Shown here piece by piece: positions 8,489-18,266 of a DNA stretch of 64,000 nt. Position 1 is the stretch's first letter; the number at the start of each line of letters is the position of its first letter. The notes under the pieces were generated by a model that had not been told where the DNA came from, made no database searches, and worked only from the letters and a program-made list of their open reading frames with translations. Source of the DNA: CAHJXG01 sp964235485 (lineage in GTDB: Bacteria; Pseudomonadota; Alphaproteobacteria; Acetobacterales; Acetobacteraceae); NCBI GenBank assembly GCA_964235485.1, contig CAXSAZ010000017.1, positions 14,136 to 78,135 of the forward strand, read 5' to 3'. Both the position numbers and the translations under genes were made by a program.

Positions 8489-9805
8489 CTATCGCGTGCC
8501 GACGTTGCTGCGCGCCTGGCTCCGGTCCTCACGGGCTTCCTTTGCAAAACGGCGAACGGTTATGTTGGTCGCCGAGTTGAAGTCCGGTTGGATCGTGCCG
8601 GAAAAGCTGTTTGCATGGTCCCAATGGACCGCGCCGTCGAAGCAAGGTCCCGAACCCGTCGGCTTCTCAGTCCCAGTCACGCCGGAACTGCGGGCGACAT
8701 AAAGATCCAGCCCGGAAATGGCATAGGTCCCTGCAGTGACCATGACGCCCGGCCGCCATTCGCGGTATCCGCCCTTCTGCACGAGGACGCCGACCTGCTG
8801 GGTTCGTGTCGGCTGGTCATCATCCACCACGGCGTCGCTCACCTTGTTGTGCTGCGCGACCCCGCCAAACCCCTGCAGGAAGGCGATCCCTCCGTTCCAG
8901 GCGCTGCGCACCGAGAACTGCTGATTGTTGTTCTTGAACGTGCCGCCTTCCAGGGTGTTGAACGAGCCGTAAAAGGCGATCCCGTTGCCGGCGCAGTCCT
9001 CTCCGGTCAGGTTGCGCAGCACGTTGTTGCGGCCAGTGATCGAGTAGCAGTTGTCGCCGGTGCCCTTGGCCGAACTGTCCGTGAGCGTGTTGTCGCGGGT
9101 TTGATAGGTCATGCCGACCAATTCAAGCCCGCTCTTGGTTGTTTGCAGCCGGGTCAAGTGGTTGTCGTAGGACTGGCCGGAAAGAATGACGCCAAAGCCA
9201 GCCTGGTTCTCAAGCTTGGCGCCCTCGACCTTGTTTCCGAAGCTGGACTTGATCGTGATCCCTTGGGAGCGGCTTCCGACGCATATGAAATCCTTTATGA
9301 GGATTCCGGTTGTTCCTTCCAGCAAGGCGATGCCGTCAGCCGGGTTGATGAGGCGGACGCCTTCGATGCGTCCGTCACGCGATCCCGACAAGCGGATCGC
9401 ACTGGAACTCGTCGCTTTGCTCCCGTCGATGGCAAGCTGGCTGATCAGGAAGTTCGACGAACGGTTGTCGCCATAAAAAGCCGTTCCAGACCTGCCAAGC
9501 TTGATGACTGGCGAGTTTTCGCCGGTCAGGCTCATGCCTTCGGAGATATAAATGCCTTCCCGCAAGCCGCAGCTTGCGCCGTTCGCATCGGCGGCAAGGA
9601 CAACCTTTCCTCGATGGGCTTTGGCTGTGGTCAGTGCTCCTTTGAGGGCATCCGTCACGTCCGCGTTCGCTGTGCAACGTATCCGCACCGCCTCCCGGGC
9701 GCCGGCGGGCCCATCGGCAGACCGGGCGTGGAAAGGCAAGAACACGCCAAGGGCGACGGCCAGCAGCAGCACTGCCGGGCAGCGCCGGATGATCCAGGTA
9801 ATCAT
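8489..9805 (-). CDS. Secreted right-handed beta-helix protein
   Basis: 438 residues from an ATG that begins with a clear signal peptide (ITWIIRRCPAVLLLAVALGV, cleavage probably after HARSADG). The body has repeated short turns rich in Asn and Gly, such as GRNNVLRNLTGEDCAGNGI and FGNKVEGAKLENQAGFG, typical of a pectate-lyase-like parallel beta-helix with stacked N residues. Such proteins bind, cleave or epimerise polysaccharides. Together with the pyruvyltransferase-like gene upstream on the same strand it could process or anchor the polysaccharide made by the cluster. An earlier in-frame start would overlap the upstream gene and lack a signal peptide, so it is not preferred. Codon use is less GC-rich than in the plus-strand neighbours. 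Confidence 0.78.
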   Translation of the reverse strand: MITWIIRRCPAVLLLAVALGVFLPFHARSADGPAGAREAVRIRCTANADVTDALKGALTTAKAHRGKVVLAADANGASCGLREGIYISEGMSLTGENSPVIKLGRSGTAFYGDNRSSNFLISQLAIDGSKATSSSAIRLSGSRDGRIEGVRLINPADGIALLEGTTGILIKDFICVGSRSQGITIKSSFGNKVEGAKLENQAGFGVILSGQSYDNHLTRLQTTKSGLELVGMTYQTRDNTLTDSSAKGTGDNCYSITGRNNVLRNLTGEDCAGNGIAFYGSFNTLEGGTFKNNNQQFSVRSAWNGGIAFLQGFGGVAQHNKVSDAVVDDDQPTRTQQVGVLVQKGGYREWRPGVMVTAGTYAISGLDLYVARSSGVTGTEKPTGSGPCFDGAVHWDHANSFSGTIQPDFNSATNITVRRFAKEAREDRSQARSNVGTR

Positions 9806-9876
9806 GCCGGCACCATGCAAGCCAGGAATCCCTTTGTTGGAGCCGCATAGGGCAACGGGGGCACCGCTCGACCAAG

Positions 9877-11103
9877 CTACTTGCCGGCTGCGATCCGCTT
9901 CAAGAAGTCCGCTGGCTGCAGACGGTTTGCGATCAGGAAATCCAGGTACCTGGATGCGCATCCTCTGCGATGCTGATCGTAAACATTGGGATCGAAGTTG
10001 ATGAGCTTCTTCAGGCTCGCCCGCGTGATCGGCGTCGTCAACTGTTCCGCATCGACGTGCGGAACGCCTGTGTTCTCGCACAATTCCCGGGTGCGGGAGT
10101 CGATGGTGATGGTCAAGCCCATCTGTTCAGCTTGAAGCGTCAAGGCGACGCCATGATACCGGGTGCCGACAGCCAAATCGTAGCGGCGGAGCGAGTCCAT
10201 CCAGGCCGGCACGTCATAAAAGGACCGCACGTAGTTGCGGCACCAAGCCTTGAACTCCTCGAAGCTGTAATGGGGGACGGTGTGGTTGTGCAATCCCTTG
10301 AGGCCGTGCGGGTCTATGCCATCGAAGATGCCGCGGGAAATCTTCACCATCTCTGCCATGGACTGCACCACGTACTGCCCAGGAGCGATGGGGTCCATCA
10401 TCAGGCTGATAAGCTGATGCTCGATCTCGCGCGTGTTCATCCATGCTTGGTGGCCGGCCGCCACGGAAAGGGAGCGTGGCAACGCCATCTGCGACCACTT
10501 CTTGTGTATCTTCTGCCCCAACCCCGGTTCTTGGTTGATGAAGTAAGAAGGGCAGCCGCCGATGGTGCTGCCGGTCAATCCCAGCTTGTCGAGTTGCCCG
10601 GACGTGTATGCCCCGCGCGTGTAGATGTTCGAGGAGGACGACGTGTTGGACTGCGCGATGACCTTCGCCCAACGAAGCGTGCCCTCGGTGAGTTCGATAT
10701 CCTGCTCGTAGCTGTTGGCTTGTGCGCCCAGGCCGATGGCCACGATCGGCAGACCTGACTTCTCAAGACTATTCGCCATTGCGCCGTAATCGGTGTGACG
10801 CCCGAGCTGGTTGGCGCAGGGGATTACCACGATGTCGGCGTTACTTTTCAGGATTTCCGCCGACGTGCTCCAACCGAAGAACTTCGTCGGGTTCTTTATA
10901 TGGCTGGCAATGGCATAAACGAATGCCAAGTTCCCGTTGTTGTGGCCGACCCCGTTGAACAGGTAGTCGAACTCGGCGTTGGAGTACAAGCCAAGCTCCG
11001 GGTACTTCCAAAGGATCGCCACACGGAGCGGCTCAGCGGAGCGTGGCGAGGCCGGTGCAAGTTCGCGCCCGGGACCTGGTGCTGCAATCGCGGCTTCAAG
11101 CAT
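9877..11103 (-). CDS. Polysaccharide pyruvyl transferase family protein, second copy
   Basis: 408 residues. Family landmarks are GLPIVAIGLGAQANS, YTRGAYTSGQLDKLGL, TIGGCPSYFIN and the C-terminal DLAVGTRYHGVALTLQAEQMG with DSRTRELC. It is only distantly similar to the copy at 1797-2996. GAGGA lies 6 bp before the ATG. The first ~25 residues are Ala/Pro rich and the fold begins at RVAILWKYPELG. It is 72 bp upstream of the beta-helix gene and probably cotranscribed with it. GC content and codon use are clearly lower than in the surrounding genes, which suggests horizontal acquisition of this pair. The substrate is unknown. Confidence 0.83.
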   Translation of the reverse strand: MLEAAIAAPGPGRELAPASPRSAEPLRVAILWKYPELGLYSNAEFDYLFNGVGHNNGNLAFVYAIASHIKNPTKFFGWSTSAEILKSNADIVVIPCANQLGRHTDYGAMANSLEKSGLPIVAIGLGAQANSYEQDIELTEGTLRWAKVIAQSNTSSSSNIYTRGAYTSGQLDKLGLTGSTIGGCPSYFINQEPGLGQKIHKKWSQMALPRSLSVAAGHQAWMNTREIEHQLISLMMDPIAPGQYVVQSMAEMVKISRGIFDGIDPHGLKGLHNHTVPHYSFEEFKAWCRNYVRSFYDVPAWMDSLRRYDLAVGTRYHGVALTLQAEQMGLTITIDSRTRELCENTGVPHVDAEQLTTPITRASLKKLINFDPNVYDQHRRGCASRYLDFLIANRLQPADFLKRIAAGK

Positions 11104-11280
11104 GTTGCGTCCTCATCCCACCAGATCGGCGAATTCGTTCCGGTCAGTGTAGAGGGTGCGGTGCCGCCTGTCGTGTGAACCACAATCCTTATTTGTCAGA
11201 AATTGATAAGCTCAGTTTGAAAGCGGAACTCACGCCGGGGCCGCTTGAGGGAGATGCCGCCGGGCGGGCCGGCGGCCGCC

Positions 11281-11856
11281 TCATTGCGCCACGGGCAGCT
11301 CGGACGCGCGGACGGTGCCGTTCTGGCTGCTGAAGCTCAGCTCCTGCCCGCCGCCTTGCGACTGCGACACGCCGTTGATGCGGTGCTCGCCGCTGTCGTA
11401 AAGGGTGACGCGGCCCGCCTGCTCCACCGCAACCCGGCGGGCATCAGGGAAGCAGGCATAGCGCATACCGTTCTGCGAGCCGGTCGCGGAAGGCCGGCCC
11501 AGGTCCTGCGGCCACCAGTCCCCACGCGGCGGCGAACGCTTCTCGCCGTGGTGTTCCTCGCCCTGTGGCCCCGCTCCCTGCTGCTGCGCCGCCGGCGGGT
11601 CGCTTCGGGGCGGCATGGTTTCCGCGGACTTCGCCAACGCGCCGCATAGCGCGTTCACCTTGTCCTTCAGCGCCGTGTTGAACATGTCGCCCACCTGCGT
11701 CATGCCGCCGGCGGACCATTGGCCCATGCCGCCCAAATCCGGGTGGCTGAACTGCGCCTGACGCCCGCCGCCGCGGCGCAAGGCGTCCTGCAGCACCCGC
11801 ACCGCATCCACGCTCACGCCGTGCTGGCGCGCCAGGTCGTCGATCGAGCCGGGCAT
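11281..11856 (-). CDS. SHOCT-domain-like protein
   Basis: 191 residues. The N-terminus (DDLARQHGVSVDAVRVLQDALRR) is helical. It is followed by SHPDLGGMGQWSAGGMTQVGD and FNTALKDKVNALC, a block I recall from proteins annotated as SHOCT-domain containing in alphaproteobacteria. A low-complexity Pro/Gln/Glu linker leads to a beta-rich C-terminal part starting at DWWPQDLG and holding SQNGMRYACFPDARRVAV and GRVTLYDSG. There is no signal peptide or membrane helix. The start overlaps the upstream small gene's stop (ATGA), so the two are translationally coupled. Function is unknown. The family name is from memory and not certain. Confidence 0.65.
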   Translation of the reverse strand: MPGSIDDLARQHGVSVDAVRVLQDALRRGGGRQAQFSHPDLGGMGQWSAGGMTQVGDMFNTALKDKVNALCGALAKSAETMPPRSDPPAAQQQGAGPQGEEHHGEKRSPPRGDWWPQDLGRPSATGSQNGMRYACFPDARRVAVEQAGRVTLYDSGEHRINGVSQSQGGGQELSFSSQNGTVRASELPVAQ

Positions 11857-12041
11857 CAGGACCGTTCCCCCGCGTTGGTCTGGTGCTGGACCTCCGCGTC
11901 CGCACCCGGCGGCTGGTCCGGCGACTTCGCCCCTTCCGGCGCGGGGTGCTTCTCCAGCGGCTTGTAGGCTTCCGTCGCGTTGTTCTCGCCGAACTGGCCC
12001 TGGTTGCCGGGCAGCTTGCCCTTGTCGGTCTCTGCGGCCAT
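11856..12041 (-). CDS. Small hydrophilic protein, coupled to SHOCT-like gene
   Basis: 61 residues, strongly hydrophilic and low in complexity (MAAETDKGKLPGNQGQFGENNATEAYK, then Pro/Gln/Glu-rich), probably disordered. The start was chosen because AAGGAGG lies 8 bp before this ATG; an in-frame ATG 24 bp earlier has no such site. The stop overlaps the start of the SHOCT-like gene by ATGA. The gene is divergent from the P1 peptidase gene. I do not recognise a family. Confidence 0.6.
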   Translation of the reverse strand: MAAETDKGKLPGNQGQFGENNATEAYKPLEKHPAPEGAKSPDQPPGADAEVQHQTNAGERS

Positions 12042-12177
12042 CGGTGATGCCTCCTTATCTGCCAAGTATCCGAAGGACAGACGCGCGACGGCGGCTCCGG
12101 TTTAACCCGCGTCCTGGCGCCGGGCGGTGTTCCCGTGCATCGTGCCGGCTGCTGCAACCCTCGCCAGGAAAGCGCCC

Positions 12178-13263
<1,086 letters not shown>

Positions 13264-13306
13264 CCCGGCAGCCTCCGCCCCTCACGCCCGGTTGGAGCCG
13301 ATCAGG

Positions 13307-14776
13307 TCACAGCGGCTCCCGCACCCTTTCCGGATGCCGCAGCACCGAGTGGCGGTGGCCGTACAGGAAGTAAAGCGCCAGGCCGGCGGCCATCCAGATG
13401 ACCAAGCGCGCCCACGTGAACAGCGGCAGCCCGCTCATCAGCAGCAGGCAGAACAGGATGCCGCAGATCGGCACCACGGGAACGCCCGGCACGCGGAATG
13501 GCCGGACGGCGCGGGCGGCGCTGCGCCGCAGGTAGATCACCGCGCCGCACACCAGGATAAAAGCGAACAGCGTGCCGATGCTGACCATTTCGCCGAGGAT
13601 GTTGATCGGGACGAGGGCGGCGACGGCGGCCACGATCGTGCCGATCAGGATTTGGCTGCGATACGGGGTGTTCAGCGTCGGGTGCAAATGGGCGAACATG
13701 CGGGGCAGCAGCCCGTCCTGCGACATGGTGAGGAAGATCCGGCTTTGGCCGTAAAGCAGCACCAGGATCACGGTGGTCAGGCCGCTCAATGCGCCGATCT
13801 TGATTAGGATGGAGAACCAGGTGAGGCCGATCACGTCCACGCCCTTGGCAATCGGGTCGGCCACGTTGAGCTGGTCGTAAGGAACCAGGCCGGTCAGCAC
13901 CGCGGCCACCGCGATGTAGAGCACGGTGCAGATCACGAGCGACCCCAGGATGCCGATGGGCATGTCGCGCTGCGGCGCTTGCGCTTCCTGCGCCGCGGTG
14001 GACACGGCGTCGAAGCCGATGAAGGCGAAGAACACGACGGCGGAGCCGCGCAGGATGCCGCTCAACCCGTAATGGCCGAACTCGCCGGTGCTTGGGGGGA
14101 TGAAGGGGTGCCAGTGCGCCGGGTTCACGTAGAACGCGCCCAAGGCGATGAACGCCACCACGACGGTCAGCTTCACCGCGACCATGATGTTGTTGAGCCG
14201 CGCCGACTCCTTGGTGCCGAAGACGAGCATGGCGGTGAGGGCGGCGACGATCAGCGCCGCCGGCAGGTTGACGATGGCGGTCGCGGTGCTGCCGTCGGCC
14301 AGCGTCACGGTTGTGCCCGCCGCTGCGGCGAAGGTGGGCGGGATGGCGATGCCGACATCGCGCAGGATGCTGGCGGCGTAGCCGGACCAGCCGACCGCGA
14401 CGGTGGCCGCCCCCATGGCGTATTCCAGCACCAGGTCCCAGCCGATCATCCAGGCGAAGATCTCGCCCAGCGTGGCATAGGTATAGGTGTAGCTGCTGCC
14501 GCTGACCGGCAGCATGGCGGCCAGCTCGGCGTAGCACAGGCCCACGAAGCCGCAGACGATGCCGCCCAGCACGAAGGACAGCATGATGCCCGGCCCGGCA
14601 TACTGCGCCGCCGCCGTGCCGGTGAGCACGAAGATGCCCGCGCCGATGATGGCGCCGATGCCCATGGCGGTGATGCTGAACGGTCCCAGCGTTTTGGACA
14701 GCTTGTGGCCCTCGGCCTCGCCGCTTTTCACGATGTCGTCCACGGATTTCCGTGTCATCAGGCCTGGGTCCGCCAT
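13307..14776 (-). CDS. Amino acid permease (APC superfamily, YfnA/CAT-like)
   Basis: 489 residues with about 12 membrane helices. The first, AMGIGAIIGAGIFVLTGTAA, carries the GxG substrate-binding loop of APC transporters, and SGSSYTYTYATLGE is the conserved loop after TM3. Length and pattern match the cationic/branched amino acid permeases of the YfnA group. The chosen ATG has GGAAGGA about 6 bp upstream; a further in-frame ATG 75 bp earlier lacks this. It is divergent from cysK across about 320 bp. Substrate specificity cannot be read from sequence. Confidence 0.88.
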   Translation of the reverse strand: MADPGLMTRKSVDDIVKSGEAEGHKLSKTLGPFSITAMGIGAIIGAGIFVLTGTAAAQYAGPGIMLSFVLGGIVCGFVGLCYAELAAMLPVSGSSYTYTYATLGEIFAWMIGWDLVLEYAMGAATVAVGWSGYAASILRDVGIAIPPTFAAAAGTTVTLADGSTATAIVNLPAALIVAALTAMLVFGTKESARLNNIMVAVKLTVVVAFIALGAFYVNPAHWHPFIPPSTGEFGHYGLSGILRGSAVVFFAFIGFDAVSTAAQEAQAPQRDMPIGILGSLVICTVLYIAVAAVLTGLVPYDQLNVADPIAKGVDVIGLTWFSILIKIGALSGLTTVILVLLYGQSRIFLTMSQDGLLPRMFAHLHPTLNTPYRSQILIGTIVAAVAALVPINILGEMVSIGTLFAFILVCGAVIYLRRSAARAVRPFRVPGVPVVPICGILFCLLLMSGLPLFTWARLVIWMAAGLALYFLYGHRHSVLRHPERVREPL

Positions 14777-15096
14777 GGTCTGTCCTTCCAGCGTGCAATC
14801 GCGTGGCGCTCGGTTGTGCCCCGCCGGGCCGTCCGCACCCGAATGCGGCACCTGTGTTACAGTGCGTGAAGTTTTGCGGTTGGCAAAGCTGATTGTGCAG
14901 CCTCGCCAATTTGCAATTGCCAGTTGCTATGCTTGCCAGGTCTATCGAGATATTGGCGAGGCTATGCCGCGGTCCGGCAATGCTGCTAGAATGTCACGCA
15001 GTCAGCGAGGGGCCGGGGTCGGCAACATCCGCGCCAGCCGCGTGTCTCGGCATCCTGAGCCGGCGCTGCGCCGGGCATCGCAACGGAGGAGCCTCC
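14777..15096. promoter_or_regulatory. Divergent intergenic region (permease/cysK) with long inverted repeat
   Basis: This 320-bp gap separates two divergent genes. It is richer in A+T around 14865-14960. It contains an 11-bp perfect inverted repeat, GCCTCGCCAAT at 14900-14910 and ATTGGCGAGGC at 14952-14962. Between the arms, TTGCCAG occurs twice 16 bp apart (14917 and 14933) and GCAATTGC is a local palindrome. This looks like a regulator-binding region shared by both promoters. I could not assign a regulator or a convincing -35/-10 pair. Confidence 0.5.
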
Positions 15097-16011
15097 ATGA
15101 AAGCCAACAGCGTTCTCGACACCATCGGCAGCACGCCGCACATCCGGGTGGCCCGGCTGTTCCCGGACGCCGAGGTCTGGATCAAATCGGAGCGCGCCAA
15201 CCCCGGCGGCTCCGTCAAGGACCGCATCGCGCTCGCCATGGTGGAGGCCGCCGAGGCCAGCGGCCAACTCAAGCCCGGCGGCACCATCATCGAGCCGACG
15301 TCGGGCAACACCGGCATCGGCCTGGCCATGGTGGCGGCGGTGAAGGGCTACAAGCTGGTCCTGGTCATGCCGGAAAGCATGTCGGTGGAGCGGCGTCGGC
15401 TGATGCAGGCCTATGGCGCGACCTTTGACCTGACCCCCCGGGAAGGCGGCATGAAGGCGGCCATCGCCCGCGCCCACGAACTGGCCGCGCAAAGCCCCGG
15501 CGCCTGGATCCCGCAGCAGTTCGAGAACCCGGCCAACATCGCCGTCCACGTCCGCACCACGGCCGAGGAAATCCTGGCAGATTTCCCGGACGGCGTGGAC
15601 GCCATCATCACCGGGGTGGGCACCGGCGGGCACATCACCGCCTGCGCCGAGGTGCTGAAGCCGCGCTGGCCCGGCCTCAAGGTGTTCGCGGTGGAGCCGG
15701 CGCTGTCCCCGGTGATCTCGGGCGGCCAGCCCGCGCCGCACCCGATCCAGGGCATCGGCGCCGGCTTCGTGCCGGCCAACCTGCACCCGGACGTGCTGGA
15801 CGGCGTGATCCAGGTCGAAGCGGAGGAGGCGCGCGAGTACGCCCGGCGCTCCGCCCGGCTGGAGGGGCTGCTGGTCGGCATCTCGTCGGGCGCGACGCTG
15901 GCGGCGATTGCCAAGAAGCTCTCGGCCTTGCCGAGCGGGGCCACGGTGCTGGGGTTCAACTACGACACCGGCGAACGCTACCTGTCCGTGCCGGACTTCC
16001 TGCCGGCCTGA
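15097..16011 (+). CDS. cysK: Cysteine synthase A (O-acetylserine sulfhydrylase)
   Basis: 304 residues, the usual CysK length. NPGGSVKDR near residue 35 contains the PLP-binding lysine. SGNTGIGLAM near residue 70 is the substrate-binding loop, GVGTGGHITA near residue 170 is the phosphate-binding glycine loop, and the C-terminal SSGATLAAI is also conserved. The enzyme joins O-acetylserine and sulfide to give cysteine in the cytosol. A GGAGGA sequence lies 7 bp before the ATG. The reading frame is open upstream, but the conserved N-terminus (NSVLDTIGSTPHIRV) starts here. No CysE or CysB gene is nearby. Confidence 0.95.
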   Translation: MKANSVLDTIGSTPHIRVARLFPDAEVWIKSERANPGGSVKDRIALAMVEAAEASGQLKPGGTIIEPTSGNTGIGLAMVAAVKGYKLVLVMPESMSVERRRLMQAYGATFDLTPREGGMKAAIARAHELAAQSPGAWIPQQFENPANIAVHVRTTAEEILADFPDGVDAIITGVGTGGHITACAEVLKPRWPGLKVFAVEPALSPVISGGQPAPHPIQGIGAGFVPANLHPDVLDGVIQVEAEEAREYARRSARLEGLLVGISSGATLAAIAKKLSALPSGATVLGFNYDTGERYLSVPDFLPA

Positions 16012-16039
16012 CACGGCACCAGCCATTGCATCTGCCCGT

Positions 16040-16083
16040 TTCCCATCCATTTACCATCCACCTGGATGGTTTATGGATGGGAA
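16040..16083. promoter_or_regulatory. Four-half-site palindromic operator before the RHH gene
   Basis: A 44-bp dyad centred at 16061/16062. Outer arms TTCCCATCCAT (16040-16050) and ATGGATGGGAA (16073-16083) and inner arms ACCATCCA (16053-16060) and TGGATGGT (16063-16070) match perfectly; only the spacer pairs and the centre deviate. CATCCA and its complement therefore occur four times, spaced 11 bp within each half, one helical turn. This fits cooperative binding by ribbon-helix-helix dimers. The site ends 3 bp before the start of the RHH gene, so autoregulation is the simplest reading. Confidence 0.75.
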
Positions 16084-16086
16084 GCG

Positions 16087-16497
16087 ATGGATGTGGCGCC
16101 TGAACTGCGGAAAGCCGACAGCGAGAAGATCACGGTCAATCTCGGCTTCGTCGATCTCGGCCATATCGACCTGATGGTGCAAGACGGGTTCTACTCGAAC
16201 CGCACGGACTTCATCCGCACGGCCATCCGCAACCAGCTTGAGCGCCACGCCGACGTGGTGCGGCAGTCGGTGGCGCGGCGCAGCCTGGACCTGGGCCTGC
16301 GGCGTTACGGCCAGGGAGAGCTTGAAGCGGCGCGGTGCCGGGGCGAGGCGCTGCACATCAACGTGCTCGGCCTCTTGAGCATCGCCCCCGACGTGTCGCC
16401 CGAACTGGCCCGCGCGGCCATCGCCTCGGTCAAGGTGCTGGGTGCGCTGCACGCCAGTGCCGCGGTCAAGGCGGCGCTGGCCGACCGCACGCAGTAG
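16087..16497 (+). CDS. Ribbon-helix-helix (CopG/Arc-like) transcriptional regulator
   Basis: 136 residues. KITVNLGFVDLGHIDLMV supplies the DNA-contacting beta strand, and GFYSNRTDFIRTAIRNQLERH the two helices of an RHH fold (residues about 15-60). The C-terminal half (residues about 65-136) is a separate domain with GEALHINVLGLLSIAPDV. I recall this arrangement in regulators next to PHB-depolymerase-like genes. The ATG at this position is preferred, since an earlier in-frame ATG lies inside the palindromic operator. It sits 95 bp upstream of the depolymerase gene, which it probably controls together with itself. Confidence 0.82.
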   Translation: MDVAPELRKADSEKITVNLGFVDLGHIDLMVQDGFYSNRTDFIRTAIRNQLERHADVVRQSVARRSLDLGLRRYGQGELEAARCRGEALHINVLGLLSIAPDVSPELARAAIASVKVLGALHASAAVKAALADRTQ

Positions 16498-16591
16498 CCG
16501 CCCGGCGGCCCACGTCGCCGGCATCGACGGAAGCCGATCCCGGTTCCGAACGGGGATGCCCGATGGGGTCCCGAACACGAAAGCCAACACC

Positions 16592-17761
16592 ATGAAGTCA
16601 CTCCTGCCCCCAGGCATGATCGAAGCGGCGCGTCTCACCAAGGCCGGGCGGCTGTCCGAAGCCACGGCGGCCCTGCAGAACATGATGGTGGGGCAGCGGG
16701 CGTCCGGCCCGGCTTCGCAGGCCCAGCGCGGCCCGCCGACCATCGACGGCACCGCCGAAGCGGCGCCGGGCCAGGCGGAAGGGGTCGGGCTGCCGATCCC
16801 CAAGGCGCTGCGCGGCCTGCTCGACCGGGTGAGCCAGGGCGGCTTCTCCATGCCGGGCGTCGCGGACCAGCCTGACGCCGCGGGCACGCCGGACGGCGCG
16901 AAGTTCCTGGCCAAGACCTACAGCAACCCGGCCGGCAGCCGCCCCTACAAGCTTTACGTGCCCAGCGGCTACCGCGGGCAGCCGGTGCCGCTGATCGTCA
17001 TGCTGCACGGCTGCACCCAGTCGCCCGACGACTTCGCCGTCGGCACGCGGATGAACGAGGCGGCGGAGCAGCGCACCTGCCTGGTGGCCTATCCCGGCCA
17101 GACCAACTCGGCGAACATGCAGAAGTGCTGGAACTGGTTCAACGAGGCCGACCAGCACCGCGGCGCCGGGGAGCCGTCGCTGATCGCCGGGATCACGCGC
17201 GAGGTGATGCGCGATTACGCCGTCGATCCCGCCCGCGTGTATGTCGCCGGGCTATCGGCCGGGGGCGCCGCGGCGGCGGTGCTGGGCGCGACTTACTCCG
17301 ACCTGTATGCGGCCATCGGCGTGCACTCGGGCCTGGCCTGCGGCGTGGCGCGCGACATGCAATCGGCCTTCGCCGCGATGCAGCGGGGCGGAACGGCCCC
17401 CCGTGCGTCCGGGGGCGGCGCGCGGGTGGTGCCGACTATCGTGTTCCACGGCGACCGGGACACCACGGTGAACCCGCGCAACGCCGACGCGGTGGTCGAG
17501 CAGGCAGCCGGCGGCGCGTCCCTCGGCACGCAGTCGGAGGACGGCCAGGTTTCCGGCGGCCATGCCTGGCGCCGCACGCGGCGGGTGGACGCGGACGGCC
17601 GAACCGTGGTCGAGCAATGGGTGGTGCACGGTGCCGCCCATGCCTGGTTCGGCGGCAGTTCCGCCGGCTCCTACACCGACCCGCGCGGGCCGGACGCCAC
17701 GGGGGAGATGCTGCGCTTCTTCGAGGCGCATCCCCACCCCGCGCCGGCCCCTGCGAACTGA
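16592..17761 (+). CDS. PHB depolymerase-like esterase (LpqC/CE1-type alpha/beta hydrolase)
   Basis: 389 residues. A helical N-terminal region (PPGMIEAARLTKAGRLSEAT) and a low-complexity linker precede the hydrolase domain from about residue 105. That domain has PLIVMLHGCTQSPDDFA (oxyanion loop), YVAGLSAGGAAAA (nucleophile Ser in GLSAG), VFHGDRDTTVNP (Asp) and HGAAHAWFGG (His), a complete triad. No signal peptide is visible, so the substrate may be intracellular polyhydroxybutyrate or another ester. The start matches the family N-terminus; an ATG 36 bp earlier is also possible. It follows the RHH regulator on the same strand. Confidence 0.85.
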   Translation: MKSLLPPGMIEAARLTKAGRLSEATAALQNMMVGQRASGPASQAQRGPPTIDGTAEAAPGQAEGVGLPIPKALRGLLDRVSQGGFSMPGVADQPDAAGTPDGAKFLAKTYSNPAGSRPYKLYVPSGYRGQPVPLIVMLHGCTQSPDDFAVGTRMNEAAEQRTCLVAYPGQTNSANMQKCWNWFNEADQHRGAGEPSLIAGITREVMRDYAVDPARVYVAGLSAGGAAAAVLGATYSDLYAAIGVHSGLACGVARDMQSAFAAMQRGGTAPRASGGGARVVPTIVFHGDRDTTVNPRNADAVVEQAAGGASLGTQSEDGQVSGGHAWRRTRRVDADGRTVVEQWVVHGAAHAWFGGSSAGSYTDPRGPDATGEMLRFFEAHPHPAPAPAN

Positions 17762-17771
17762 GCGCGCCGGA

Positions 17772-18146
17772 TCAGAGCGTGCCGACGTGCTGCTCGATGA
17801 TCGCGAGGTTTCGCAAGTTGGCCTTCAGCGCCATGTTGAACACGTCGCCCAGAACCGGCACGCTGCCGCCGAAAACTTCCATCGCCACGTTGGCGAACAT
17901 GCGGGCCAGTTGCGGCCCCGGCACGCCGAGCTGCACGGCCTGGTAGATGATGTAGAGCGACAGCGCCCCGAGCACCGCGTCGCCGCCCACCGGCACCGCG
18001 CCGACGGCGCTGTTCAGGCCGAAGCGGAAGCGCGTGCCCGGCAGCCTGAACACGCCGTCGATCAGCCAGGCGAGGCGGCGCAGCCGCTTCAGCCGGACCA
18101 GCGCATCGGGACGTGCGGACAGCGGGATGGTACCGGCATAGGCCAT
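17772..18146 (-). CDS. DUF4112 domain protein
   Basis: 124 residues. A basic helix (RLKRLRRLAWLID) is followed by FRLPGTRFRFGLNSAVGAVP, a membrane-like segment DAVLGALSLYIIYQAVQLG, then VLGDVFNMALKANLRNL. This pattern matches small DUF4112 membrane-associated proteins. It converges with the depolymerase gene, 10 bp apart. The GDVFNMALK motif is almost repeated, at DNA level too, in the SHOCT-like gene at 11281-11856. Function is unknown. Confidence 0.8.
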   Translation of the reverse strand: MAYAGTIPLSARPDALVRLKRLRRLAWLIDGVFRLPGTRFRFGLNSAVGAVPVGGDAVLGALSLYIIYQAVQLGVPGPQLARMFANVAMEVFGGSVPVLGDVFNMALKANLRNLAIIEQHVGTL

Positions 18147-18266
18147 GGAGTCGTCCCCCCAAACAGATCAACGGCGCCGATATCGTGCGGGGCCGGGCAC
18201 TGTTCAATGCTGCCTTCCCGCGCAGTGGTTTCCGATTGATTGGGGTCAGCCGCCAGACGCGGAGCG

